Origin: Tolypeutes matacus | Lineage: Eukaryota; Chordata; Mammalia; Cingulata; Chlamyphoridae | NCBI GenBank assembly: GCA_026826555.1 | Contig: JAKSZT010054565.1 | Span: 7,797,551 to 7,861,550 of the forward strand | Length of the DNA: 64,000 bases | Reading direction: 5' to 3' | Part shown: piece by piece, positions 1 through 10,211 of the stretch | How the letters are laid out: every line of letters starts with the position of its first letter | Numbering within the stretch: the stretch's first letter is position 1 | Position numbers and translations under genes: made by a program | Notes under the pieces: model-generated | Told to the model about the DNA's origin: nothing | Databases searched by the model: none | What the model saw: only the letters and a program-made list of their open reading frames with translations

Positions 1-935
1 AGAGGATACTATGAACACCTGTATGCCAACAAATTAAATAATTTAGATGAAATGGACAGATTCCTAGAAACACGCAAACTGCTTACACTGACTCAAGAAG
101 AAATAGAAGATCTCAGAAAACCCATAACTAGTAAAGAGATTGAATCTGTAATCAAAAACTCCCCAACAAAGAAAAGTCCATGACCAGATGACTTCACAGG
201 GGAATTTTACCAAATACTCCAAGAAGAATTAACAGCAATCCTGCTCAAACTCTTCTAAAAACGTGAAGAGGAAAGAGGAATCTCTAACTCATTCTAATGT
301 TGCAAACATCACCCACACACCAGAGCCAGTTAAAGATACCACAAGAAAAGAAAATTACACACCAATATCCCTTATGAATATAGGTGCAATCATACTCAAC
401 AAAATATTAGCAAACTGAATCCAAGAGCACATCAAAAGAATTATATACCATGATGAAGTGGGATTTATCCCAGGAATGCAAGGGTAGTTCAGCATAAGAA
501 AGTCAACTAATGTAATATATTACATTAACAGAATGAAAGAAAAAACAAACATGACCATCTCAATTGATACACAAAACGCATTTGACAAAATCCCATACAC
601 CTTCTTGATAAAAGCACTTAGAAAACTAAGAATATAAGGAAAATTCCTCAACTTGATAAAAGGCATATATGAAAAACACATGACTAACATCTTACTCAAT
701 GGTGAAAGTATGAAAACTTTCCCTCTAAGATCAGGAGCAAGATAAGGATGCCCATTGTCATTACTGTTATTAACATTGTACTGGAAGTTCTAGCCAGAGC
801 AGTTAGGTAAGAGAAAGAAATGAAAGGCATCTAAATTGGAAAGGAAAAAGTGAAACTTTCCTTATTTGCAGATGACCTGTTCCCCTATACAGAAAATCCT
901 GAAAAATCCACAACAAATTTACTAGAACTAAGGAC
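1..935 (+). pseudogene. L1 ORF2 fragment, fingers to palm of reverse transcriptase
   Basis: Conceptual translation from base 1 gives a typical LINE-1 ORF2 reverse-transcriptase run: [10 protein letters not shown] near the start, then EIE and PDDFTGEFYQ blocks, a GFIPGMQG block near 470, and the catalytic FADD motif at 865-876. The same frame holds from base 1 to FADD, so there is no net frameshift, but in-frame stops (for example TGA at 181 and TAA at 256) make it dead. The element runs in from the left edge of the window. Its right end stops in mid-ORF2 just after FADD, so thumb, C-terminal domain, 3' UTR and poly(A) are missing. That is not the usual 5' truncation of L1 and points to a later deletion or rearrangement. 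Assignment is secure; subfamily is not. Confidence 0.92.
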
Positions 936-2069
936 CAAAGGCAAAATTGATTTTCTCTGGGCTTGTCCACTCTGTGAGTGTGAAGCAATAACATACCAGA
1001 TTTAAACAGAGCTGATGGCTACAACCCTAGAAAATTGAGCTCAGTCAAACTGGAAAATACATTTTCTTCAACCAAAGCTATAAGTTTCCCTTCTGAGATG
1101 AAAACAGCTGTGACAAATCTGCATTTCAATTGTTTTCAATCAATCTCTCTGGGTTGTCTCAGGTTTGGCACACAGCTTTCCATCAACCTGTCTGTGGGGA
1201 ATTGACAGCTATATTTAGTGGGAAAGATGGACCAAATGGGACAGCCCTCCCCAGAACCACCAAAATCATGGGATGGCCAGTGGTGAATCAGTCATCCTAT
1301 GTAGACACCATTCTTCCCTGAGGGACTGGTTGGATTACTGAAGATGTAGGACAGAGGAGGCTCTCGATTGCAATTGTGAAAATGGTTACAAGTACAAAAA
1401 CTCCTGGCCTCCATCAATGTTCAAGAGCTGCATGTCTTCCCCAGGTTTGGCTGGTAATCCTCAGTGTCAAAATAATAGATGAAGTGAGCCCTGCTTCTTT
1501 CACTCTAAGATTCCATAATTCTGTTTTAGGAAGTTAAGCTTAAAATTGCTGAGGCAGGATCTTCACTTGGGAAAATACACACCAACTCCATGCCCTCCCA
1601 GCTTTTTACATGCTTGGTCACCCAATGAAAAGCAAACCCTTTCACATATCCTCCTCACTAGCAGATCTCTTTCCGGAAAAAGACTGTGGAGGCAGGCTTG
1701 TGAGGATCCCCCACGAGGGAAACCTGTCAGCCAGCCAAGTTAGGGGGCAGAGGGTGTGAGGGAGGGATCTTTCAGGGAAAAGGCAGAAGGCAAGAGGGGG
1801 GGATCTTTAAGGACTATGGAGAAAATGTTCATCTGTGGGTGGATGCTTTGGGAACACATACAAAAAAACCCATCCTTTGCCTATTTTTTTCTGTCTCAAT
1901 GTTTTACTCCAGTAGCAATTCCTCATATACCCTTTCATCATGGTCTTAGCTATGACATTATCAACATGGGCCAGCAGCAACTTAAAAATTGTTGAAATAA
2001 TGTCACTTTTGGAAAATGTATCCCTTACTTTCACCTTACCTTTTACACACTCCAGTATTTCTGAGTTGA
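936..2069. other. Unassigned sequence, no gene recognised
   Basis: This sequence follows the abrupt end of the L1 fragment. Short chance frames exist (63 codons at 1130-1321, 65 codons at 1546-1743), but none shows a recognisable domain, splice context or codon bias. A purine-rich, GGGA-containing patch lies at 1745-1805. I recognise no repeat family here. Confidence 0.5.
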
Positions 2070-2310
2070 GTTAGGTGGGGTTTTCTCAGAAACAGAGCCA
2101 AAGACAAGGACTTGAGGGCTAGTGGTGTATATGGTAGGTGATCCCAGGAAGAATTCATAGATGACTGGAGAGGTAATACAGGGAAGGGAAGGCAGCCAAG
2201 GCAGGTGTATTAATGAGCAAGTTCTGTGGCAGGCAACCAGGGCCATGTTTTGTTGTGGACCTCTGGGAGATATATAGACTGGACTTCAGAATTGTCACAC
2301 CTGAGGGTCA
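2070..2310 (+). repeat. Ancient interspersed repeat, family uncertain
   Basis: The stretch with TTTCTCAGAAACAGAGCC followed by a GTGATCCCAGGAAG-like block resembles a medium-copy mammalian repeat that I remember but cannot name with certainty. A diverged relative seems to lie at 26940-27110, with the same order of blocks (TTTCTAAAAGCAAAG, TTTATTGA, CTCAGGAGATA). The similarity is by eye only. Confidence 0.4.
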
Positions 2311-3465
2311 AGGAATCTGGGACCTAGATCCTCCACTCCTACTTATTATTGTATTGCTGAGAGTGCTCCCAGGACAATAACATCCTGGGACTTCCAACTT
2401 GCCCTGTAGGTGGGCCAAAGGGAAGCCTCCAGAACTTGGAGAGTTGTAGGTGCTCACCAGAGGTATATAGTGAAACAGAAAGTACCAGGGGATATAAGCT
2501 GGGCACAGGCAGCATCTGCTGTAAGTGTGAAACCTTCAAGTCCTCTGGCCTCACCAGATTTCAGCTGTACCATGGCTGTTGCTTCCATTAGCCTCAACAC
2601 ACCTTTGGAGTCAGTAACTCTCTGCTTTGTGAAGGCCCAGTTCATGACATATGATCAGCAGGCACTTTTAAAAGAAACAGACAGGAGCAGCAGCATGAGG
2701 TCATTGATGACCAAAGAGAAATCGGAAAGGATTTTCCTAGGTGAGAGAGTAGAACCAGAAAACCCACCAATTAATGATGGAGGTGAAGAAGATTAGAGCG
2801 GGATCTCTGGACATGGCCTGCAACCTTTCTGGTGTGGAAAACCAACCATCTGGCCTTCCTTTACTGCCTTAGGAAACATCCAGCATGAGAATACCACTGG
2901 GGCAAAGACACTAACCCTATACAGAATGTAAATATCTCTCTTCGTCTCCAAAGAGCACAGAACAGGCATGTCTGATTTGTGTTTGCTATTTCTTGATTTA
3001 ATCAAGTCTTCCTAGTCTTCCCAGCCATCAAAGCAGAGAGAACTAGGCTTTCCCTTGCTTAAATTCTGGGCTGTGGAGGCACTTCCTGTTTAGGTCTTAG
3101 AGTGTATAACGATAGAAGAGAAGAGAGAGGGATGAGGTGCAGAGGGATAATGTGGGTGGAGAAGGGGGAAAGCAGAAGGAGGGGCCTTGGAGGTGGGCTG
3201 TGGGAAGGGTACAATAAGGAGACCTGCTGGGCAGGCAGAGTCCTTGCCAGAAGACCTCCAGTTCTCCTCTGATCCTTGCCTATAGGAACTGCCTAGTAGG
3301 AATGGTGCCACCATGGGTTGGCTGCCTTATGAGGAAACTTCCTAGGAGTCCACGTCCCTCTTCCCCAGTACCACTGTAAGATCAAAGCACATCTGGCCAG
3401 GTGGTAGACAAAGGGAGCTTCCCCACATAGACTGTTGGTGGGGATGCAGAGTGGGGGAAACAGAG
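2311..3465. other. Unassigned sequence with a 128-codon chance frame
   Basis: The longest open frame outside recognised repeats starts here (2410-2796, plus strand, 128 codons). It has no domain, signal peptide, membrane segment or low-complexity pattern that I recognise, and no convincing splice sites around it. A purine-rich patch runs from about 3108 to 3200. I see no repeat that I can name. Confidence 0.5.
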
Positions 3466-3469
3466 TGTG

Positions 3470-3612
3470 TGCCTAGGGTTCAGCTGGGGCTCTAGTTAAA
3501 ATGGAGATTGTGATTCAACAGGTCCTGGGCAGGGCCTGTGATTCTGCATTTTTAATAAGCTCCAGGTGATCCCAAGGCTGCTGGTCCTAGGACCACTGTG
3601 AACAGCTAGAAA
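3470..3612 (+). mobile_element. MER5-like hAT-Charlie fragment
   Basis: The order of blocks (GATTCAACAGGTCCTGGG, then ATTCTGCATTTTTAATAAGC, then CTCCAGGTGATCC and a GGACCACTGTGA-like terminus) matches the MER5 group of small non-autonomous hAT elements. It is diverged, and I could not see an 8-bp target duplication. It encodes nothing. Confidence 0.6.
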
Positions 3613-3692
3613 TTAAGCATCCAGCGCTGGCACAGCATGGAGTACACATACTTGCTAGAAACCACACAAGGCCCTATCCTTATTTTGTTTTT

Positions 3693-3704
3693 TCACCTGC
3701 TTTT
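3693..3704. repeat. Target-site duplication of L1, left copy
   Basis: TCACCTGCTTTT directly precedes the T-tract and antisense 3' UTR of the L1. It pairs with 11607-11618 at 11 of 12 positions; the difference is A versus G in a former CpG. Confidence 0.7.
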
Positions 3705-4699
3705 TTTCTTAGTATTTTAATATATATTTTTTATTAGAAAAGTTGTGAGCTTACAAAACTATCATGCATAATGTGAAGAATTCCCATACATCACCGTCCA
3801 CCAACACCTTATACTGTTGAAGAACATTTGTTACAGATTATGAAAGAACATTATCAGACTGTTACCACTAACTGTGGTCCATAGTGTACACTTGGTATAT
3901 TTTTCCCATATACTCCCTGTTATTGACACCATGGATTAGTATTGTGAATTTGTTATAGCTCATGAGAGATCACTCTCATATTTGTACTGTTAAACATAGC
4001 TCACCTTTCACCACATGGTCCACTGTGTTATATGGTCCCATGCCTTGTAAAATCTATCCAAAGTGTACACTCAGTGACTCTCACTTTCATCACAGAGTTG
4101 AGCACTCATCACCTCAGCAAATTTTTTAACATATTCCTTAGTCCAAAAGGAAAAATCCCATACCCTCCAATTATTGACACTTAGCATTGATATAATACCT
4201 ACTTTGGCATTGATGCAAGACTAATATAATAGAGCTATTAACTATAGTCCATGAATTAGATTAATTGTATTTTCCCAGGCATCACCATATTCTTACCACA
4301 TTGTAATAATGACGTACATTTGTTCTAGTTCATAGAAGAACATTCTTATATTTGTACTATTAACCACAATCCTCAACCACCTCTGGGTACACAATGTTGT
4401 TCAGTCCCTAGATTATTCTCTAGCCTTTATTCAATTGATATTTACATCCTTAGACAACCCCTTTCAGCCACAATCCCATTTATAAACCAGCTGTGTTAGT
4501 TATACTCACTATAATGTCTTACCATCAACTCTATCTATTTCCACACTTTTATAGCTAGACTGAAAATTCTACATGCATTAAGCGTCAGTACCCTTCCTCA
4601 ACCCTCCTCCTGTACTCTAGGTTTGAACTCCACGTGTTTGTTCTTTGTATTTAGTTCATATTAGTGATACTATACAATATTGGTCCTTTTGTGTATGGT

Positions 4700-4746
4700 T
4701 TATTTCACTCAGCATTATGTTCTCAAAGTTATGCTGAGTGAAATAA
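4700..4746. repeat. Perfect 16-bp inverted repeat with 15-bp loop in L1
   Basis: The left arm 4700-4715 (TTATTTCACTCAGCAT) and right arm 4731-4746 (ATGCTGAGTGAAATAA) are exact reverse complements. The left arm is normal L1 sequence near the end of ORF2, since the related copy at 35417-35431 has the same word. The right arm replaces the expected TCCATGTTGTCATGTG-like sequence. It therefore looks copied from the left arm in reverse, as in a template-switch event. Confidence 0.9.
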
Positions 4747-7700
4747 CCTTGTGCCCCAGTTTCATTTCTTCTTACAGTAGCATAGCATTTCTCATATGTA
4801 TATATATACCACATTTTGTTTATCCATTCATTGGTTGATAATGCCGCTATGAACAGTGGTGTGCAAATGTTTGTTCATGTCACTGTTTTCATTTTTCTGG
4901 ATATATTTCTAGTTGAAGGATTGTCACATCACCCTGCAGTTTTATATTTAGCTTCCTGCGGAACTGCCAAACTATCTTCCACAGAGGCTGCACCATTCTA
5001 CATTCATACCAATAGTGAAGGAGTGTCCCTGTTTCTTCACATCCTCTCCAGCACTTGTTGTTTTCTGTTTTTTAATAATGACCATTCTATGAGGTATGAG
5101 ATGATATCTCATTGTAGTTTTCATTTGCATTTCCCTAATAGCTAGTGATATTGAACATTTTTTCATGTGCTTTTTGGCCATTTGTATTTCCTCTCTGAAG
5201 AAATGTCTATTTAAGTCCTTTGCCCATTTTTAATTTGGTTGGCTTGCACTTTTATTGTTGAGTTGTATGATCTTTATATAGCACAGAAATTAAGCCCTTA
5301 TTTGAAAAGTCATTTGCAAATATTTTTTCCATTGAGTGAGCTGCCTTTTCCCCTTCTTAACAAAGTCATTTGAAGCACAAAAGTATTTAATTTTGAGGAG
5401 GTCACATTTATCTATTTTTTCTTTCATTGCTTTTGCTTTAAGCATAAGGTTTAAGAAGCCAACATGTACCACAAGATCTTGAAGGTGTTGCCTATATTTT
5501 CTTCTAGGAGTTTTATGGTTCTAGCTTTTATAATTAGGTCTTTGATCAATTTTGAGTTAATTTTTGAATAAGATGTGAGATAGGGGTCCTCTTTCTTTCG
5601 TTTAGATATGGATATACAGGTCTCCCAGCACCAGGTTTGAATAGACTGTTCTGCCTCAAGTGGGTGGTTTTGAAGCCTTGTAAAAAATCACTTGACCGTA
5701 GAGGTGAGGGTGTGTTTCTAAACCATCAGTTTGGATTTCTGGCTTTTCCATTTCAGCAAAAAACTGTTGGGATTTTTATTGGGATTGCATTGAATCGGTA
5801 AATCAGTTTGGATAAAATTGACACCTTAACACTATTTAGTCTTCCAATCCATGAACACAGCATGTCTTTCCATTTATTTAAGTCTTCTTCATTTTTTTTT
5901 AGCAATGTTTTGTAGTTTTCTGAAAAAAGTCCTTTATGTGCTGGGTTAAGTTTATTCCTAAATATTTAATTCTTTTAGTCACTATTATAAATGGAACTTT
6001 TTTTTCTGATTTCCTACTAAGATTGCACATTAGTAGTATATAGAAACGCAACTGATTTTTGCATATTAATTTTGTATGCTGCCTGCCACTTTGCTGAACT
6101 CACCTATTAATTCTAGTAGCTTTATTGTGGATTTTTCAGGATTTTCTACATTTATAATCATATAATCAGCGAATAGTGAAAGTTTTGCTTCTTCCTTTCC
6201 TATTTGGGTGCCTTTTATTTCTTTATCTAGCCTAATTGCTATAGATAGAAATTTCTAGCAAAATATTGAATAATAATGATGACAGTGGGCATCCTTGTCT
6301 CATTCCTGATATCAGCAGGAAAGTGTTCAGTCTTTGACCGTTGAGTACAATGCTAGCTGTAAGTTTTTCATATAAGCACTTTAGCGCATTGAGAAAACTT
6401 CCTTCTATGTCTATCTTTTGGAATGTTTTTATAAAGAAAGGGTGCTGTATTTAGTCAAATGCCTTCCTGAAACAATCAAGAAGATGATGTGATTTTTCTT
6501 CTTCAATTTATCAGTGTGGTTTATTACATGAATTGATTTTCTTGTGTTGAACCCCTCTTGCATACCTGTGATAAAAACCACTTGATCGTGGTGAATAATT
6601 CTTTTAATGTGCTTTTGGGTTCAATTTGCAAGTTTTTTTGTTTTCTTTTGTTTTGTGTTTTTTTGGAGAATTATTGAATCTATATGCATTAGAGATACTG
6701 GACTGTAATTTTCATTTTTTGTAGTATCTTTATCTGGTGTTGGTATTAGGGTGATGTTAGATTCATAGAATAAGTTTGGTAGTGTCCTATTTGTTCAATT
6801 TTTTGGAAGAGATTGAGCAAGATTGGTATTAGATCGTCTTTGTATGATTGGTAGAATTCAACTTTGACGCCATCTGGTCCTGGGCTTTTCATCTTTGGGA
6901 GGTTTTTGATGACTGTTCAATTTCTTCACTTGTGATTGGTTTGTTGAGGTCTTCTATTTCTTCTAGGGTCAGGGTAGGTAGTTCATATGTTTCTAAGAAT
7001 TTGTCCATCTCACCTACATTGCCTACATTTTTAGCATTCAGTTGTTCATAGTATCCTCTTATGATCTCTCTTATTTCTGTGGGGTCAGTGGTAATGTCCC
7101 CCCTCTCATTTCTGGTTTTATTTGCAACTTATCTCTTTTTTCTTTGTCATAGTAGCTAAGGGTGTGTTGACTTTGTTGGTCTTCTCAAGAACCAACTTTT
7201 GGTTTTGGTGATTCTATTAGATTTTCATCCTCAATTTCATTTTTTTCTGCTCTGATTTTTATTATTTCTTTCCTTCAGTTTGGTTTAGGATTAGTTTACT
7301 GTTCTTTTTGTAGTTCCTCCAGGTGCACAGTTAGATCTTCAATCTTAGCTCTTCTTCATTTTTAATGTAAATTTCCCTCTCAGCACTGCCTTTGCGGTGT
7401 CCCATAGGTTTTGATATGTTGTGTTTTCATTTTCATTCATCTCAAGATATTTGCTGAATTCTCTTGCAATTTCTTTTTTGGCCCACTGATTATTTAAGAA
7501 TGTATTGTTTAATCTCCATATATTTATGAATTTTCCATTTTTCTGTCCATTTATTTCCAGCTTCGTTGCATTATGATCAGAGAAAGTGTTTTGTATAATT
7601 TCAATCTTTTTAAATTTATTGAGACTTGTCTTGCGACCCAACATATGGTCTATCTTGGAGAAGGATCCATGAGCACTTGAAAAGAATGTATATCCTGTTG

Positions 7701-7967
7701 TTATGGGATCAATGCTCTATAGATGTCTGTTAGGTCTAGTTCATTTACCATATTATTCAAGTTCTCTGTTTCTTTATTCATCCTCTGTCCAGATGTTCTG
7801 TCTAATCCTGAGAGTGGTATATTGAAGTCTCCAACTATTATTGTAGAGACATCTATTTCTCCCTTCATTTTTGCCACTGTGTGCCTCAGGTATCTTGGAG
7901 CACTCAGGTTAAATGCACAAATATTTAGTATAGTTATTTCTTCTTGGTGAATTGAACTTTTATTTTA

Positions 7968-8014
7968 TAGATAGATAAATGATAGATATAGATATAGATA
8001 TAGATAGATAGATA
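7968..8014. repeat. (GATA)n-type microsatellite inside L1 ORF2
   Basis: Interrupted ATAG/GATA tetranucleotides with ATAGAT variants. They lie within the antisense endonuclease coding part, where L1 normally has no such repeat, so they expanded after or during insertion. Confidence 0.9.
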
Positions 8015-8091
8015 ATGAACTTCTTCATCCCTTTTAACAGTTTTGCATTTAAAATCTACTTTTTCTCTTACTAGTACTGCTACTCCAGCTT

Positions 8092-8117
8092 TTGTTGTTG
8101 TTGTTGTTGTTGTTGTT
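8092..8117. repeat. (TTG)n microsatellite inside L1 ORF2
   Basis: About eight TTG units. On the L1 sense strand they read as CAA/ACA repeats just before the KAGVAVLV motif of the endonuclease. Confidence 0.9.
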
Positions 8118-8399
8118 TTGGTTACTATTTGCACGAAATATCTTTTTCCAACCTTTCACTTTTAACCTGGTTGTGCCCTTACATCTGACTTGAGTCTCTT
8201 GTAAACAAAATATTGGTGGCTCATTTTTTAAATATATTCTATCTTTTGATTATATATTATATATTTTGTCTTTTGATTGGGGAGTTCAGCCATTAGCATC
8301 AAATGTTATTACTATAAAGGCATTACTTACATCATCCATTTTGCCCATTGCTTTCTTTTGTCATATCATACTATTGTCTGTCTTTTTACCCTTGAAATT

Positions 8400-9311
8400 A
8401 ACCTTCCTAATAATCTTCATTTCTACACTCTTCTCCAAATCTCTCACCCTTGTATTTTCCTTTCAAGCTGCAGCACTCCCTTTAGTATCTCTTATAATTC
8501 TGGTCCTTTGGTAACATATTCTATCAGTTTTTGTTTGTCAGTGAAGACTTTGAACTCACCCTCATTTTTGAAGAACAACTTGCCTGATACAGAATTCTTG
8601 GCTGGAAATTTTTCTCTTTCAGTGTGTTAAATACATCATACCACTTTCTTCTCTCCTCCATGGTTTTTGAAGTGAGGTCAGCACTTAATCTCATTGAAGT
8701 TCCCTTTTATGTGATGCTTTGCTATTCTCTTGCTGCTTTCAGAATTCTCTTTATCTCCCATAGTTGTCATTCTGAAGTGTAGGTGTCTTAGGGTAGGCTA
8801 TTTGGATTTATACTGTTTGGAGTGTGTTGTCCTTCTTGGATATTGATACTTATGTCTTTCATAAGGGTTGGGAAATTTTCAGTCATTATTTCCTCAAATA
8901 TTCTTTCTGCCCCTTTTCCATTATGTTCTCATTCTGGGACACTGTTAATGTGTACATTTGTACATTTTACATTGTCATTCAATTCCCTGAGACCCTGTTC
9001 CATTTTATCCATTCTTTTCTTTTTCTGTTCTCCTGTCTTTTCCAGTTCAAATGTTCTATCTTCAAAATCACTAATTCTGTCTTCAAGCAATTCAATTCTG
9101 CTCTTATGTATCTCTAATCTATTTTTAATCTCATCCATCAAGGCTTTCATTACCATAAGCTCTGTTTATTTTCTTAACAAGCCTTTAGATTATTCTTTGT
9201 TTTTTTATAATTCTTTGAATTGCATTAGGAGAGTTGTGTGATAATCATTGATTAATTGTCTTAAATCCTTATCACTTAGGGATATTGGGTTTGTTCCTTT
9301 GGCTGGGCCAT
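8400..9311 (-). pseudogene. L1 ORF1 pseudogene (RNA-binding chaperone)
   Basis: The minus-strand frame begins with ATG at 9311 (MAQPKEQTQYP) and meets a stop after 11 codons. Beyond it, an open stretch at 8929-9156 encodes a clear heptad-rich coiled coil (IELLEDRISDFEDRTFELEK). The C-terminal domain at 8480-8640 has KNEGEFKVFTDKQKL followed by an EILKGVLQLERK-like end, as in L1 ORF1p. In intact elements this protein trimerises through the coiled coil and coats L1 RNA. The start is chosen by comparison with the second ORF1 copy at 10211 (MAQKKEQT). The middle RNA-recognition domain is frameshifted. Confidence 0.85.
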
Positions 9312-10065
9312 CTCTTCCTCTTTCCTAGTATGGCTTGCAATTTTTTGCTGATGTCTAGGCATCTGAATATGTTGTTGAATTTACTCTGATGCCCAATTTC
9401 TCTCTCTTGCCTATTGTTTTTTTTTTTTTCACAGTTCTTCTTTGATATTTAGTTCAACTTATTCTAAATCTGTAAAATTGTCCAGCTTAACTTATCAAAA
9501 TCATGGCAGGGACTCACTAATGGGGTGCAGATTTTCTCCCAGGACTTAGGGTACCGAGAAAACCAAAAGCAGTTTTTGTCCATGCTTTTTTCAGATCAGC
9601 CAGCAGTGGGCACTCATTAGTACACCTTTCCATGTTGTTGTTTCTTTCAATCTCCATTTTCCTGTGTTTTGGTCTGGCCAGCACCGAGAGTCAAAGCAAG
9701 CTCTGCTGGCCAAATTCATGGAAGAAAAGCCTTCCAACTCCCCCTCCCTTTTCCCTTTCATCAGCTGACAGGGAAGAAGATGTCTGTCCTCTCTCAGTCA
9801 GCTTCAGTGAGCCAGGAGTTTTAGCCCAGCTTAAGATCTTGGGAGTCGGGGAGGGGAGCCTTTCCCATCCACCATGGGGGTTTGGTAACTCACGTTTGTT
9901 GTTTTGGGTTCTTTGTTTCTCTGTCCCTCACCTTCCTGAGAGCTGTGAAGAACTGTTCTGGTCTGCTGACCCTCAAGCAGGTCCCTTGGATAGCATTTGT
10001 CTCTTTCTCCATTGTTTTCATGAAGGAGTTGAGCCCTGCGTGCCTAATCCAATGCCATCTTCCCA
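9312..10065 (-). promoter_or_regulatory. Inner L1 5' UTR (promoter region A)
   Basis: GC-richer sequence between the ORF1 start at 9311 and the motif ATGCCATCTTCCC at about 10050-10062. On the sense strand the latter is a GAAGATGGC word, close to the YY1-type AAGATGGC core placed at the extreme 5' end of many mammalian L1s. I take it as the original 5' end of the inner L1. A 151-codon chance frame on the plus strand (9632-10087) lies here and is not a gene. Confidence 0.6.
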
Positions 10066-10211
10066 CATTTCTCCAGTGTCTTTTTAATATTCTTAATCTC
10101 TTTAGCTTTCTCATTGAGTTTATTAAGGAGATTTGTTTGAACATCTAGGATTAGTTGTCTCAACTCCTTTATGTCACCTGGAGGCTTAGTTTGTTCCTTT
10201 TTCTGTGCCAT
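10044..10211 (-). pseudogene. Second copy of L1 ORF1 N-terminus, 55 codons, intact small ORF
   Basis: On the minus strand, ATG at 10211 opens an uninterrupted 55-codon frame (MAQKKEQTKPPGDIKELRQ at its start), ending in TAG at 10044-10046. The first ~45 codons match the N-terminal region of L1 ORF1. The last codons (CGKMALD) come from reading into the 5' end of the next L1 copy, whose promoter-start word GAAGATGGC lies here. It is too short to make a working ORF1p, which needs its coiled coil and C-terminal domain. In the chimeric transcript it would have acted as an upstream ORF. Confidence 0.75.

Larger units (their letters stand above)
4745..8390 (-). pseudogene. L1 ORF2 pseudogene (endonuclease and reverse transcriptase)
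   Basis: Read on the minus strand. The apurinic-type endonuclease domain begins near 8370, with TLNANGLNSPIKR-like sequence around 8270-8310 and KAGVAVLV near 8050-8090. The reverse transcriptase follows at about 7350-5550, and the conserved C-terminal block [18 protein letters not shown] lies near 5130-5181. The catalytic FADD is changed to FADY by the codons at 6162-6173, and many frameshifts and stops are present. Two microsatellites interrupt the endonuclease part (7968-8014 and 8092-8117). In an intact L1 the product nicks target DNA and reverse-transcribes the L1 RNA; this copy cannot. Confidence 0.9.

Noticed and set aside
2410..2796. 128-codon plus-strand open frame, longest outside recognised repeats
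   Set aside because: No domain, no flanking splice or promoter structure, and a length expected by chance in 64 kb of mammalian DNA.
7934..8134. Frame with threonine run and tyrosine-isoleucine repeats
   Set aside because: Produced by the TTG and GATA microsatellites inside the decayed L1 endonuclease region.
9632..10087. 151-codon plus-strand open frame, longest in the window
   Set aside because: Lies antisense within the L1 5' UTR, which is GC-richer and so has fewer chance stops.
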